From a virus: a DNA stretch of 64,000 nucleotides. Below are positions 1-10,319 of this stretch, in pieces. A program made the translations under genes and the position numbers. Each line of letters opens with the position of its first letter. Position 1 is the stretch's first letter. The DNA lies in IMG/VR virus record IMGVR_UViG_3300035181_002074, positions 96,613 through 160,612 of that record; one strand, given 5' to 3'. The notes under the pieces were generated by a model, which worked only from the letters and a program-made list of their open reading frames with translations, did not search any database and was not told the origin of the DNA.

Positions 1-684
1 GATCTATTTAATACCCATTTATTTCCAAGATTCTTACCAAATCTTTCTGAATCTCATCAGATGATCTTTTCTGGCTTAGATAAAGAAGATCCAGAAAAAG
101 AATCTACTCGTTTACAGCAAGATATGAATGTTCATTTAACATACAATGACATCCTTAAAAAAGTTGAAAAAGATATTTTGCCTGCGGCTTTTGGTGCAGA
201 TTTTCCTCTTAATCCACAATTCCAGCAAGTTGTTGAAAAGTACATGACTTTTGGTGAAATCCAAGAAAACTTTTTTGGTAAAAAAGGTGCAGCCCAAGAT
301 CCTAGAAATCAATGGTATGCTAATCCAATGTGGATGCAACAGCAACAAATGCTTGTCCAAAATGCACAGATTGCTATGCAAAATCAAATGCAAGCCCAAC
401 AAATGGTTGCCCAAGCCATGAATCCACAGCCACAACAAGATCCTAATGCCCCTCAACAAGAAGGTGACGGTGGGGAACCTACGCAGAAATCTGAAAAAGA
501 TTTTTATGGTGAAATATTCCAAAAGAATATGCAAAATATTCAAACTAATCATAACACGATCAGTAATATGATTCTAGCTAGACATTCTGCTATTACTAAA
601 AAGCATTCAGATGATTTCCAAAAGCAATCTAAAAAAGCTGCTGAAAAATTAACAGCCGGACTGATTAAAAAGAAGAAAAAATAA
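1..684 (+). CDS. Portal protein, C-terminal part (5' end outside window)
   Basis: The frame is open from base 1, so only the C-terminal ~227 residues are seen. A portal role is inferred from position (directly before a Mu F-like head gene and the prohead protease) and from the Q/M-rich, then basic, C-terminal tail typical of portal tails. Residues around DNA 300-440 are a run of Q, M, N and A, probably flexible or coiled. A K-S-E tripeptide is encoded at 487-495, followed by a mostly helical tail ending in a lysine run. That site could be a prohead-protease cut removing the tail. The first in-frame ATG (61) is not taken as the start because the frame continues upstream. Confidence 0.6.
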   Translation, partial: DLFNTHLFPRFLPNLSESHQMIFSGLDKEDPEKESTRLQQDMNVHLTYNDILKKVEKDILPAAFGADFPLNPQFQQVVEKYMTFGEIQENFFGKKGAAQDPRNQWYANPMWMQQQQMLVQNAQIAMQNQMQAQQMVAQAMNPQPQQDPNAPQQEGDGGEPTQKSEKDFYGEIFQKNMQNIQTNHNTISNMILARHSAITKKHSDDFQKQSKKAAEKLTAGLIKKKKK

Positions 685-702
685 TCTTATTCGGAGAATT
701 CA

Positions 703-1551
703 ATGAATCTATCTACCGATCAAGAAGAACTAATCAAAATAACCTTACAGGCTTTGTTTGAAACTATCAAAGCCAAGTTTCTTGGTAATTTTTACAAAGG
801 ACCATCGATTTATTTTGAATTAGCTACTAAGCAAAATCCACTAGATACCGTTGGTGGTATTTTTGAGTACGCATTGAGAGCAACCACGAAAAATCCCGTT
901 ATCGATCATGACCTCATTAGTAAGCTTGCGAATACATCAGAAAATTATATCGAAGCCGAAAAACAACGCACAATGGAACGGATTTTAACCGGCGCCGAAA
1001 CAGTTACAAATCCCGACGACCTGAAAGATCTTATTCAAACGTCTATTGATAAATCGAGCAAATATATTGACTTATTAATGGCAACGGAAACTCGCAATGT
1101 ACAAGCGTGGGGTGAAATGTCTGGAATTCAGCAGGTTGGTGCATCTTTGGGCGTAGATGATCCAACTATCGCTCGCTTAGGTGTATGGGATGATAAGATT
1201 TGCGATGCTTGCCTGAAATTATGGCACCAACCGGATAATCAAAAAATACCACGTGTATGGAAAATGTCAGAGCTTCAAAGTGGGTATAATACCGATCAAA
1301 AGAATCCCGTGCCAACCGTATCAAGTACGCACCCCCGGTGCAGACATATCCTGACAATTGTTCCACCCAGTTTTGGGTATGACGAAAACGGGCGAATTAA
1401 GTTTATTCGGTTCGGTTATGATATCTATGATGATCAAAAGGGTATTCATAAAAATGAACGATCTTTCCGTACAGGTGGTACGACTGACGATGTGGAAGAA
1501 TTTATTAATCTGCATCTAGCAGAAAGCTGTTGTAATCATTCAGGAACTTGA
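703..1551 (+). CDS. Phage Mu gpF-like minor head protein
   Basis: 282 residues, starting 18 nt after the portal stop behind a GGAG Shine-Dalgarno. The C-terminal half has the pattern of Mu F-like head morphogenesis proteins: C167-D-A-C170, then H210-P-R-C213-R-H215, a probable zinc or cysteine cluster, followed by a short beta-rich tail. The N-terminal half is helical (residues 1-130). Members of this family are minor capsid proteins made next to the portal and needed for head assembly, which fits this location. No K-S-E site is present. The family call rests on the Cys/His pattern and gene order, not on a database search. Confidence 0.6.
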   Translation: MNLSTDQEELIKITLQALFETIKAKFLGNFYKGPSIYFELATKQNPLDTVGGIFEYALRATTKNPVIDHDLISKLANTSENYIEAEKQRTMERILTGAETVTNPDDLKDLIQTSIDKSSKYIDLLMATETRNVQAWGEMSGIQQVGASLGVDDPTIARLGVWDDKICDACLKLWHQPDNQKIPRVWKMSELQSGYNTDQKNPVPTVSSTHPRCRHILTIVPPSFGYDENGRIKFIRFGYDIYDDQKGIHKNERSFRTGGTTDDVEEFINLHLAESCCNHSGT

Positions 1552-1563
1552 TTAAGCCTTAAG

Positions 1564-1573
1564 CCTAATATTT
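1564..1573 (+). promoter_or_regulatory. CCTAATATTT late-promoter motif
   Basis: Perfect copy of the recurring decamer, 34 nt before the protease gene start. It follows the F-like gene with no -35-like element. Confidence 0.6.
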
Positions 1574-1607
1574 TAGGTAGTCACTGCAGGGTAAGGATTA
1601 ATTTACA

Positions 1608-3587
1608 ATGAAAATATACGGAATAGGCGCCAGTCAAGCCATTGATTCTTCAGGGGAAATCTTAATGATCGACGGTGTCGATCTATCCGATGTTCATGCT
1701 GGAAAAGCCTTCTTCAATTGGGAGCACAGTAACGATGGCGCCGATACCTGCGTCGGAAGCCTGACTTTTGCCAAAAAAATCTATTCTGAAAAAGACTGTG
1801 AAAATCCAAAACAATTAGAATGCTGGAATGAAACCCTTTTACCAATGATTTACATTGAAGGGGTTCTCTTTGATAAAGAAGGACATGTTGGGGCAATTTG
1901 CTTGGCCGCTATGTTTCGTTCATTTGTAGCCAGAAATCAAAAAATTGAAATCGGTTCTTCCATTGAAGGTTCTACCATGGAACGTGGAAAAGGCGAAGAG
2001 CACCATGTTCTTAAAAGAACTGTAGCCCGCCGTTGGGCAATTACCCTCAGACCGTGTAACAAGCAATGTTTCCTTAAGGTATTGGCAGACGATACTGCTG
2101 ATGTAATGAAATCGGAAATCGACTGGGATTCTATCAGTCATGATCGTGCCCCAAAACATGGATTCATCGAAATCGACGACCCAATCGAAGATATTTACCA
2201 CACTATTAATGAATTAAATAAAACCCTAACAGCTGGATCGTCTAATGTTGCACCAAGTCAAATGGTTGGCGGATCTGCACTTACCCGTGAAAATCTAGTA
2301 CCTAAAATGCAAAACGTTGGGATGCAAACTAGACTGAAAGCATCATTCAAGCGTTGGAATAAAAAGAAACCACTTAAGGAGCACCTTAAATCTGAGCTTG
2401 AAGATGTATCAGAGGAGTATATAGATAACTTCGCTAAACTCGCTGATGAACTCCATATTAAGAAATCTGAAGAATCAATGCATACTTGGCAACAAGTTTG
2501 GAATAATATGAAAGATTTCCATACTGGTTCAGTTAATGAAAAAGATGCACCCCATATGCACAAAGATGCGCAAAAATATGAGCATTATAAACTTAGAAAA
2601 ATCCCACTATCAAGTTTACATCATGGATCTGATACGCCCGATAAACCATTAGATCGCGAAGATGAAGCGCATGCACATCATTACGCTAAATTAGATACCC
2701 AAGCGCCACCAATCACTCTGCACCCAAAAGAAACTGGTTACCATATCGTAGATGGTCGTCATCGTGCTAGAGCTGCATACCTGAGAGGCGACAAAGATAT
2801 TCTAGCTTACGTTGGTACTCCTATTCAAGCATTCACTAAATCTGAATCCCCTATTCGTATAGACCAGTCAATTGGTAATGATCGCGCAAATGCAGACCAG
2901 AAAGCTTTAATTGCAGGTATAGTTGTGCCAGCCAATGGCGGACAAAATATTCAAGTCATGAATGATTACGGCCAATCATCCCATATCAAGCCTTCTGCCC
3001 TGACCGAATCAGGTGGAGAAACCGCTAAAAATGCTTCTGCATATTATGCTGCAGCAAAAGATTTTTTCGACTTGGGCGAGCATGTTCCAGTATCAGCCTA
3101 TTTTGCACACCAGACGGCACCACAAGAAGGGGCACCATTATTTCTAGCCACCGAGCATGTATCTGGTAAGCCATCGCTCATGGGTTCATTGTTTGAGGAT
3201 TCTATCGGTAAAGATAAAAATCTTATGCATAAAATTGCATTAATGGATACTATTTTGGGAAATTCACACAGAAACCATGGTAATATTATATTGGGAGATA
3301 CACCAAAGCTGATTGACAACGAACACGCTTTCGAATATAAACAAAAACCAGCGTTTCACATCAATCAATCCGGTGCCGACATTATTTCCGAAGATGTTCG
3401 TAATTGGTTAACTAGTAAGGATGCCAAGAAATTGGCTGGCTTGCTTGCATCACATAGAATCGGTATAGACCGTATTAAGAAAGCTATTTTTGCATTGAAG
3501 ACTGCACAAAAAATGAATCATCATCCGATAGGTACCATTTTAGAGAACGTCCACTTTGTGGAACCTTCTCCAGAGGTAGCACAGTAA
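1608..3587 (+). CDS. Prohead protease fused to capsid-type segment, ParB-like and kinase-like domains (polyprotein)
   Basis: 659 residues; prohead proteases are usually about 200. Residues 1-165 look like the protease: H40 in a W-E-H context and S118 in I-G-S-S-I-E-G, the serine motif of phage prohead proteases. K-S-E follows at 168-170. Residues 203-240 closely match the major capsid N-terminus of this phage (both have AGS, AP and GSAL in register). More K-S-E sites lie at 261-263, 286-288 and 411-413. Between the last two is a ParB/sulfiredoxin-like domain with D-G-R-H-R-A-R. After 413 comes a region like HipA/PI3K-type kinases (L-G-N-S-H-R-N-H-G-N, then L-I-D-N). The usual catalytic Asp of that loop is not in place, so it may be inactive. 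The gene has its own late motif. I infer that it is cut into separate proteins. Confidence 0.75.
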   Translation: MKIYGIGASQAIDSSGEILMIDGVDLSDVHAGKAFFNWEHSNDGADTCVGSLTFAKKIYSEKDCENPKQLECWNETLLPMIYIEGVLFDKEGHVGAICLAAMFRSFVARNQKIEIGSSIEGSTMERGKGEEHHVLKRTVARRWAITLRPCNKQCFLKVLADDTADVMKSEIDWDSISHDRAPKHGFIEIDDPIEDIYHTINELNKTLTAGSSNVAPSQMVGGSALTRENLVPKMQNVGMQTRLKASFKRWNKKKPLKEHLKSELEDVSEEYIDNFAKLADELHIKKSEESMHTWQQVWNNMKDFHTGSVNEKDAPHMHKDAQKYEHYKLRKIPLSSLHHGSDTPDKPLDREDEAHAHHYAKLDTQAPPITLHPKETGYHIVDGRHRARAAYLRGDKDILAYVGTPIQAFTKSESPIRIDQSIGNDRANADQKALIAGIVVPANGGQNIQVMNDYGQSSHIKPSALTESGGETAKNASAYYAAAKDFFDLGEHVPVSAYFAHQTAPQEGAPLFLATEHVSGKPSLMGSLFEDSIGKDKNLMHKIALMDTILGNSHRNHGNIILGDTPKLIDNEHAFEYKQKPAFHINQSGADIISEDVRNWLTSKDAKKLAGLLASHRIGIDRIKKAIFALKTAQKMNHHPIGTILENVHFVEPSPEVAQ

Positions 3588-4204
3588 TGAAAGTTTTAAG
3601 AGTTACTTCTGATTATGTTGACGTACCACTATTAGAAGTACGTACTGATGGTAATAAAATTGAAATTATCGTTGATAATAGTAATGGCAAGATCAGCAAG
3701 GAATTGGATGACACCCTAGCTTCTTTACATGATTATGTTAAACATTCATCCCATTTAAAACTAACTGAACCAGATGAGCCAGCCGCACATTTACTTCGTT
3801 ACGTTTTAGAGAATGGTGATGTTGCAGAAGTTACGACCGATGGTGCTACGTGTGTATTGAATAATAAACTTTTATCACGCCAAGAAAAAGCAGCCTTTTT
3901 TGATGCTTTATCATCTGGTCAAATTAAAGTTGCTCGCAAGGCTGATATTCAAACTCCAATTCCCGTGCCTGCTGGAACGAAAAGACAACCGCAACCAAAT
4001 GAGCCTAAAAAGGTTAAATTGGATATGCATATATTAGAGCAATACAATGATCAGCAGCGTGAAAAAAAGAAGAAGCAAGAAGATCAAGCTCTAAGAGGTG
4101 AGGCTGATTTTGGTGATGCGACGTTTGAAATACCGTCTACTGATATACCATTTGCTCAAAGTATTGCTCAAGTCATAGCGAAGGACAAGTATGCCAACAA
4201 ATAA
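3587..4204 (+). CDS. Uncharacterised head-module protein
   Basis: 205 residues. The start overlaps the previous stop as TAATG and the end overlaps the next gene by 14 nt, so it is translationally coupled on both sides. The N-terminal ~130 residues look like an alpha/beta domain. The middle (about 130-175) is rich in P, K, Q and E, probably a disordered linker, with a basic run of lysines before an acidic C-terminal segment. I recognise no family. Position between the protease polyprotein and the giant repeat protein suggests a virion or assembly role. Confidence 0.55.
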   Translation: MKVLRVTSDYVDVPLLEVRTDGNKIEIIVDNSNGKISKELDDTLASLHDYVKHSSHLKLTEPDEPAAHLLRYVLENGDVAEVTTDGATCVLNNKLLSRQEKAAFFDALSSGQIKVARKADIQTPIPVPAGTKRQPQPNEPKKVKLDMHILEQYNDQQREKKKKQEDQALRGEADFGDATFEIPSTDIPFAQSIAQVIAKDKYANK

Positions 4205-7200
4205 TGATAACGTGCCTGATATTGACATACGTCAAGCTACTCCGCCAGCGATGGAACAGCCCCAAGCGATCAATGAAGAATTATCTCCAGAAACTGATGC
4301 GGAACCTACTTGGCAGCCGCATGGAGATCATTGGCGTAACTTATCAGACCAAGATGCTACTCCAGAATATTTAGATAGCGTAGCTCAACAGCATATTGCT
4401 AACCCTGATTTTATTGATAAGTACGACTCCGAAAAGCTAGCCGAACATCCAAATATCACGCCGGAGACCTTAAATAACTTATATAATCATTATTCACAAG
4501 ATCCTGATAAACATAAATATTTAGAGCAGCTGGCTGCTATTCATGGTAATCCAAATGCCCCAGCCGCTATACATAACACGACTTTAGATAACTGGCTAGC
4601 GCAACCTAATTCTGATACCGCATCTAATGCTTCTAATCCGATATTAAACGCTGCATTAAACCATCCCAACGTCCCGCAAGAAAAAGTTCATCAAGTACTG
4701 GATCGAGTAATTAGTGACCCTAAGAATAATAACCATCTTGATGCATCAAGAGCTGATCCAGCTTGGTTGCAAAATAAATATAACGAAGCTAAACAAGCAC
4801 ATGATGATAATTTTCATGAGCTTTCCGTTTCCGGTCGATTACGCGACTCTCAGAAAAAGATTAGCCATTATGGCAATGAATTGATCGATCACCCAAATCA
4901 TACGCCAGAATCATTAAGCGCACTCCATAATCAGATCACTACTCAAGGCAATGGCAGCGCTGCTGAACGATTACTGGAAAAACAGCCAAACTTATCGCAT
5001 AATCAAGTCGAAGATCTATATAATAAATTTAAACCAGAAGAAGGCAGCTGGTCTAATATTACCTCTAGAGCTTTTGGTCATAATAATATTGACCCAGCTT
5101 TTTTGGCGCACAAGGCGCTGACCGGTAACGATCAAGAAAAGGAAGAGGCTCTTCAGTCTGAAAAACTTCCGCATGAAACGCAAAAGAAGATTACGGAAGA
5201 TGCCATTGCTAGTGGTGATAGCAACACTCTAGCACAGCTATTAGAAAATAAATCCTTACCTTCCGAGTTAGTACATCAAATCTATAATAATAGTGCTAAT
5301 GAAGGTGACTATGCTCGCCGTAAGGCTTTTAATCATGGTAACTTTCCAGAGCATGAAGTGGAAAATGCGTGGAATTCATCAGATAAAAGTCGTGAAACTA
5401 CAAAACAGTTTTTGCAACGCGATGTGTTGCCAAAATCCGTTTTAGCTGATATCATTACTAAAGGTAAGCCCGTTGATGCAGCTAAAGCGGTTGGCCATAA
5501 AAGTACCGATAAAGATATTTTAGATATTGCCGCCAAACGTAAATCTAAAGATGTTAAAGCTGCTATTGCTAGGCATCCTTTAGCTGCCGAATCCAATGTT
5601 CAGGATTATATTAAATCTGGCCATGTTCCTGCTGATCAATATTGGGCAAAATTTGACAGCAAATTACCACCCGAAGATCAAGCAAAAATGCATCAGCATT
5701 ACTTTGATAAATTAATGACCGCTGCACCAAATAAAAAAACGGACGGGCTTGCCGGAAAATCCGCTATCAATTTGTACAATTCGCCTCATCTCACTGCTGA
5801 GCAAAAAAATAAAATTACGGAAAAAGCATTGCACGAGAGCGATTCATATAATTATGGTTATGATGATCGCAGAGCATTTCTGAAAGTTATAGGTCAGGCA
5901 GCCAATGATGGCAATGAAGAGGCCATTAAAAAAACATTTTCCGGTCGTGGTAGTATTGAGGCGTTACAATTAGAAAAAGCGCATAACCCAAAAGTGATCA
6001 GCACTGCACTAGATATAGCCATGGGTAGGGCAGAGGATGACCGATATAGTGATAATGACAGATCTGGAATCGCTTCTAAAATAATTGCAAATCCAAACTT
6101 AAGTGACGATCACGTGCATTCGTTACTATCTAACGAAGACTTAGATCTGACTGTCGCAGTGGCGGATGGCGCAATTTCCAAGCATTTAGAAACGAAGACT
6201 CCAGAGCAGCAACAACAGTTCTTGAATAATTTAGCTCAATCAGGAGATCATGGTAAAGCATTAGTGATTGCTAATCCATCCACACCGATTGAGATGAAAA
6301 ATCAGCATATTAATTCTCTCGATAGCGATCATATTGCTGCTTTAGCGTATACCATGGGTACTAGATTTGGCGAAATGGCCAAAGGTTTACCAGAAGATAC
6401 TAAATTAAAGCTGTATTCCATGCCAACCAGTAGTCGGACACCGATGTTTGATCGGATGAAAGAGGCTTTTTCACCGGAACAAACTCCGTTAAGCACTTTA
6501 CTTTCCAGCGTACCGTCAACTGATATGCGTCACATACTTAAGTATAGTATTTCCGATAAATATAAATTCACGGCAGATGCAGTTCCAGTAGTATTACAAA
6601 AAAGTCCAGAAGCTTTTGATACATATTTCGATAGAATGGTATCCCAGCATCCACATTATAGTGTCCGTCGAGATCATCCAGCTCATAATCATATGAAAGA
6701 TACCATTAATTCTATACTACCCCACTTAAATGAGGATAATGGTGTTCATGCCATCATTGGTATGATGACGTCTGAAGCTACTAGACATAGTTCAGAAAGC
6801 GCCAAAGGTGCCTTTAACTTTTTACTAGATCCAGCCCAAAGCCCATTTTTAGACCCAGCAGCTAGGGAAGAATTAATCCCAATGGCTTTGAAGCGTGATC
6901 TTTTCGATGACGAGACCAAGAAACAAATTTTTAGTGATCCAGCTTATCAAGCCACGTTAATTGCTAATGCTAGTACGCCACCAGCAGTGAAAGCTAATTT
7001 AATTCAAAGTAATCTAGCATCTGGGCAAGCTTCCGATGCAATCTGGAATGCTATTAAAACTGAACCGAGAGTATTTGGAAGTCTTGATCGTGATAGCGAT
7101 GAGCAGATGTTTAAAAGTATCATTAATGAGGGTGCTCGTCGTGCAGATCATGATACGGTTGCCAATACTTTTAAAGAGTTTTTAGATTCCAAATCTGCTA

Positions 7201-10200
7201 GTTCAATGGCTATTACATCAGCAATGCAAAACATCCAACGCAATCCAGCCATGGGTGAGCAAGAAAAGAATAAGTTAATTTTAGATTCCTATAATCAAAT
7301 GTCGAAAAGCAGAACAAACGCTACTTTTTTCAGGGATCGCGTAGCTCCGGCATTAGACGAAACAGTTGCGAATGCTATGATGGCAACAAATGACATGAGG
7401 TCATTGTTTAATATCGCAGCCGATAAAAATTCATCCGATATTTTCAAGGATACCATCAACAAGATCGCTGTTAATGCTGACTCTTTGAATGACGATCAGC
7501 TTGGAAGCATGCTTGATCAGATGCAGGATAATGCATCGCACTTAGCTAACTTAACTCCGAAAAATTTCATTAATGTTGTCAATGCTTCACTGCGTAAAGA
7601 TGATGTGACGGCAATCGCGGGTACTAATGCGTTATCATCTGGAATTAAATACTCCAAAGGGCGTAATTTACAGACGTTAAGTAAAGCTGGACTCCAACGA
7701 TTAGATGTGTTGTCGCAACAATTAGTTGTGCCACCAGCTGCCGACGATATAAACGGCCAAGAAATTTACAAGAATAAACAAACAGTTCACTCTGGACTTG
7801 CTCAGACGATCATGCAAACATCGACCGATCTTGATACGCAAGTGAAGGCTGGATTACAGATTCCTGATGATTACGAAGGTCGTGTAATTAGACTTAATAG
7901 TGATTTCTTGAATTCTGGTGATTTTTTAACCAAATTTTCTGGTAAAAAATGGGCTGGATTAGCAGCTGCCTCTTATTTTAATCAATTTGATCGGACGAAT
8001 CAATCTGCTGCGGCAGATTTTCTCGTCAAAAACTATTTGCCGTTTAAAGAAGACTCTGGCGAACACGTCGGAATGATTTTATCATCATTTAGTGGAAGCG
8101 CACAGAATATAGACCCAGAATTCGTACATAAATTATTTGATTCCCAGAATTTTGATCAGCAACTTAATGCAATGAATAGAATGATCAATCATGGTCAAAA
8201 ATACGGCTTTCAAAACCTGCCGATAGAGCATATCATCGATAAGTTTCATTCTAATGTAGAACAATTAGTGAATGGGATAGATGCAACTACTGGAGCTAAA
8301 TACGATGCGACCCATCCAGAATACCATAATAAGATAGCATCAGCAATCAAGGCGTTAATACCTGCTAGCGTGTACGGCGGATATAATAATGAGCAATCCG
8401 CAGAAAAAAGACAAGAAGCAATTGCTAAGTCATCAGCCCTTGCTAATAAAGTCCTGAGTAATCCAAACACTCCGATAGATGTAAAACAGTCAATAGCAAA
8501 TTCGGCGCATGCTATCTTTGACATGCATGACGGTATATCAAAAATACCGGAAGAATCATTGAACGACCTGATTGCAAATATTGTTGATCATACGACTGTA
8601 ACAACAAACTTGTCGGATATGATTCGGACTCCAAAAGTAAGCGCATCTAATACTGAAAAAATCCTAACGAAATCTCCAGAACAAGCACGTTTCATGACAG
8701 ATAACCCGCAAATGACGCCGGAAAGAATGTCATTAATTGGTAAACACGTGTTACCTAATTTATCTGAATTTGGACATCACCATATATCTGAAATGTCGAA
8801 TGAAATTCTCACACATGCGCAAACTGCGGGTACAATTGATCTTGCTATACCTTTAGTGGGTGACATGATTTCCCAGTCAGGTGCTGGCGGGAATAATTTA
8901 AAATACGTGATCAAGGATCTATCCCCTCTGAGTGATGATCATACCCAAACTCTGATTCGTAAGTACGGATTTGATGCCGAGCAAATGTTGATGGCTGGTC
9001 ACGGTGGTCAAAAAACCTATGATGATTATGTAATTTCAGGTTCCACTCCAAGTAATGTACATGCATTTATTCAACATCCATTGTTTGATGATCGTGGCGT
9101 TGATCTGGTGATGAATAACGGCAGGAATGTAACTGATAATATCGCTCGGATCGTAAAAGCAGGAACCAAGGTATCAGAAGCGAAGTTTAATCAATTAACT
9201 AAAGAGCATTCAGATGTGTTCGAAAAGAATCCTAACCTATTAACTTCGTCACCGTATGTAACGTATGAGAAATTAAATGAGCTGCATAAGAAAATTGCAC
9301 CAACTTTTGATAAATTTATCCGACCGGGTGAGGCGTTCCCACCAACTTATACTAATATTAAATACGGTTCAAAAGTATTCCGTGAAAATTATCCACAAGA
9401 ATTGCCACGCGGAATGACTACCTTATCTAATGGTGATATTTTAAAGTCACATTCAGCAAGGCCAGAAGCCGACAGGCTCCAGAAAGCAATGCAAGTTATT
9501 CCACCGGAAGGAATAGCTTGGGCTCAATTTAAAAAACTACATAAACAAATGGAAAACTGGCCAGAGGTTAAGGCATTATTTATGTCTAAGAATAATAAGC
9601 CGGTTATGCCGGAAGATGTAGCAAATGAAATCGCCAAAAAACCGGAACAGCAATTTCATATCAGCTATTCCACATGGGATGGTGGCCAAAGACATTCGCA
9701 GGCTAATAACTTAGTTGTTCAAGTAAATACAGGAGAATTTTTCGATAAAGAGCTAGGTCAAGACCAAAAGTTATGGCAATTCTATCAAATGATTCAACAA
9801 TCTGCTAATGGTGCTGCCGGTGGACATGCAGGCAGTCATCCAGTAACTCCTCATACGATTGGATGGGTTCGCATTGATGTTTCAAGTCCAGAAAGTTTTA
9901 TCGTAGAGGAATTCCAATCTGATTTCAATCAAAAATTGAAAAAGAAGGTTCGTGATTCATTAGGAAGCCGAGATTCTTTCGAATATGGCGGAGAAAGGTA
10001 TACCGCAAAAGAAGCTGAGCAGTACGTGGATAAGATATCAGAATTGTTTAAGCATTTTAATCCCATCTCTTATGATATCGTAGAGAAACTGGCAAGACAG
10101 CAAGGCATCAAACAGATTTATATACATGGACAAGGTGTTCGCCGTTATTTATCTGGAGTAAACGAAGATCAACATATCGCAGCATTCGATGAGGCGTATA

Positions 10201-10319
10201 CCAAATTGCCGAAACAGAACGGTTATTCTGAATGCAATTACGAAGATTACCCGAATCACAGCAACAGAACATCAAGTGCTATTAAGAATCATCAATGCTG
10301 GGTTAAAAAGCTCAGCTAA
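4191..10319 (+). CDS. Giant 2042-residue repeat protein with C-terminal polyvalent-type domain
   Basis: The N-terminal 60 residues are acidic and P/Q-rich. Most of the chain is built of helical units recurring about every 25-40 residues, with cores like N-P-N-x-x-x-x-x-x-x-x-L or H-P-N-x-x-P-E-x-L. These resemble leucine-rich-variant or HEAT-type solenoid repeats. The last ~330 residues (DNA from about 9360) change character to a mixed alpha/beta domain with E-E-F-Q-S-D-F and a block like I-V-E-K-L-A-R-Q-Q-G-I-K-Q-I-Y-I. The Q-S-D motif resembles that of domains found in large polyvalent phage proteins. Unlike its neighbours I find no K-S-E site; a Q-S-E occurs once. It is probably a virion-packaged protein with scaffold or delivery function. 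It is convergent with the next gene (4-nt stop overlap). Confidence 0.6.
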   Translation: MPTNNDNVPDIDIRQATPPAMEQPQAINEELSPETDAEPTWQPHGDHWRNLSDQDATPEYLDSVAQQHIANPDFIDKYDSEKLAEHPNITPETLNNLYNHYSQDPDKHKYLEQLAAIHGNPNAPAAIHNTTLDNWLAQPNSDTASNASNPILNAALNHPNVPQEKVHQVLDRVISDPKNNNHLDASRADPAWLQNKYNEAKQAHDDNFHELSVSGRLRDSQKKISHYGNELIDHPNHTPESLSALHNQITTQGNGSAAERLLEKQPNLSHNQVEDLYNKFKPEEGSWSNITSRAFGHNNIDPAFLAHKALTGNDQEKEEALQSEKLPHETQKKITEDAIASGDSNTLAQLLENKSLPSELVHQIYNNSANEGDYARRKAFNHGNFPEHEVENAWNSSDKSRETTKQFLQRDVLPKSVLADIITKGKPVDAAKAVGHKSTDKDILDIAAKRKSKDVKAAIARHPLAAESNVQDYIKSGHVPADQYWAKFDSKLPPEDQAKMHQHYFDKLMTAAPNKKTDGLAGKSAINLYNSPHLTAEQKNKITEKALHESDSYNYGYDDRRAFLKVIGQAANDGNEEAIKKTFSGRGSIEALQLEKAHNPKVISTALDIAMGRAEDDRYSDNDRSGIASKIIANPNLSDDHVHSLLSNEDLDLTVAVADGAISKHLETKTPEQQQQFLNNLAQSGDHGKALVIANPSTPIEMKNQHINSLDSDHIAALAYTMGTRFGEMAKGLPEDTKLKLYSMPTSSRTPMFDRMKEAFSPEQTPLSTLLSSVPSTDMRHILKYSISDKYKFTADAVPVVLQKSPEAFDTYFDRMVSQHPHYSVRRDHPAHNHMKDTINSILPHLNEDNGVHAIIGMMTSEATRHSSESAKGAFNFLLDPAQSPFLDPAAREELIPMALKRDLFDDETKKQIFSDPAYQATLIANASTPPAVKANLIQSNLASGQASDAIWNAIKTEPRVFGSLDRDSDEQMFKSIINEGARRADHDTVANTFKEFLDSKSASSMAITSAMQNIQRNPAMGEQEKNKLILDSYNQMSKSRTNATFFRDRVAPALDETVANAMMATNDMRSLFNIAADKNSSDIFKDTINKIAVNADSLNDDQLGSMLDQMQDNASHLANLTPKNFINVVNASLRKDDVTAIAGTNALSSGIKYSKGRNLQTLSKAGLQRLDVLSQQLVVPPAADDINGQEIYKNKQTVHSGLAQTIMQTSTDLDTQVKAGLQIPDDYEGRVIRLNSDFLNSGDFLTKFSGKKWAGLAAASYFNQFDRTNQSAAADFLVKNYLPFKEDSGEHVGMILSSFSGSAQNIDPEFVHKLFDSQNFDQQLNAMNRMINHGQKYGFQNLPIEHIIDKFHSNVEQLVNGIDATTGAKYDATHPEYHNKIASAIKALIPASVYGGYNNEQSAEKRQEAIAKSSALANKVLSNPNTPIDVKQSIANSAHAIFDMHDGISKIPEESLNDLIANIVDHTTVTTNLSDMIRTPKVSASNTEKILTKSPEQARFMTDNPQMTPERMSLIGKHVLPNLSEFGHHHISEMSNEILTHAQTAGTIDLAIPLVGDMISQSGAGGNNLKYVIKDLSPLSDDHTQTLIRKYGFDAEQMLMAGHGGQKTYDDYVISGSTPSNVHAFIQHPLFDDRGVDLVMNNGRNVTDNIARIVKAGTKVSEAKFNQLTKEHSDVFEKNPNLLTSSPYVTYEKLNELHKKIAPTFDKFIRPGEAFPPTYTNIKYGSKVFRENYPQELPRGMTTLSNGDILKSHSARPEADRLQKAMQVIPPEGIAWAQFKKLHKQMENWPEVKALFMSKNNKPVMPEDVANEIAKKPEQQFHISYSTWDGGQRHSQANNLVVQVNTGEFFDKELGQDQKLWQFYQMIQQSANGAAGGHAGSHPVTPHTIGWVRIDVSSPESFIVEEFQSDFNQKLKKKVRDSLGSRDSFEYGGERYTAKEAEQYVDKISELFKHFNPISYDIVEKLARQQGIKQIYIHGQGVRRYLSGVNEDQHIAAFDEAYTKLPKQNGYSECNYEDYPNHSNRTSSAIKNHQCWVKKLS

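Noticed and set aside
5333-5596. Minus-strand open frames inside the giant repeat gene
   Set aside because: No ribosome-binding site or promoter; the plus frame is continuous for 2042 codons.
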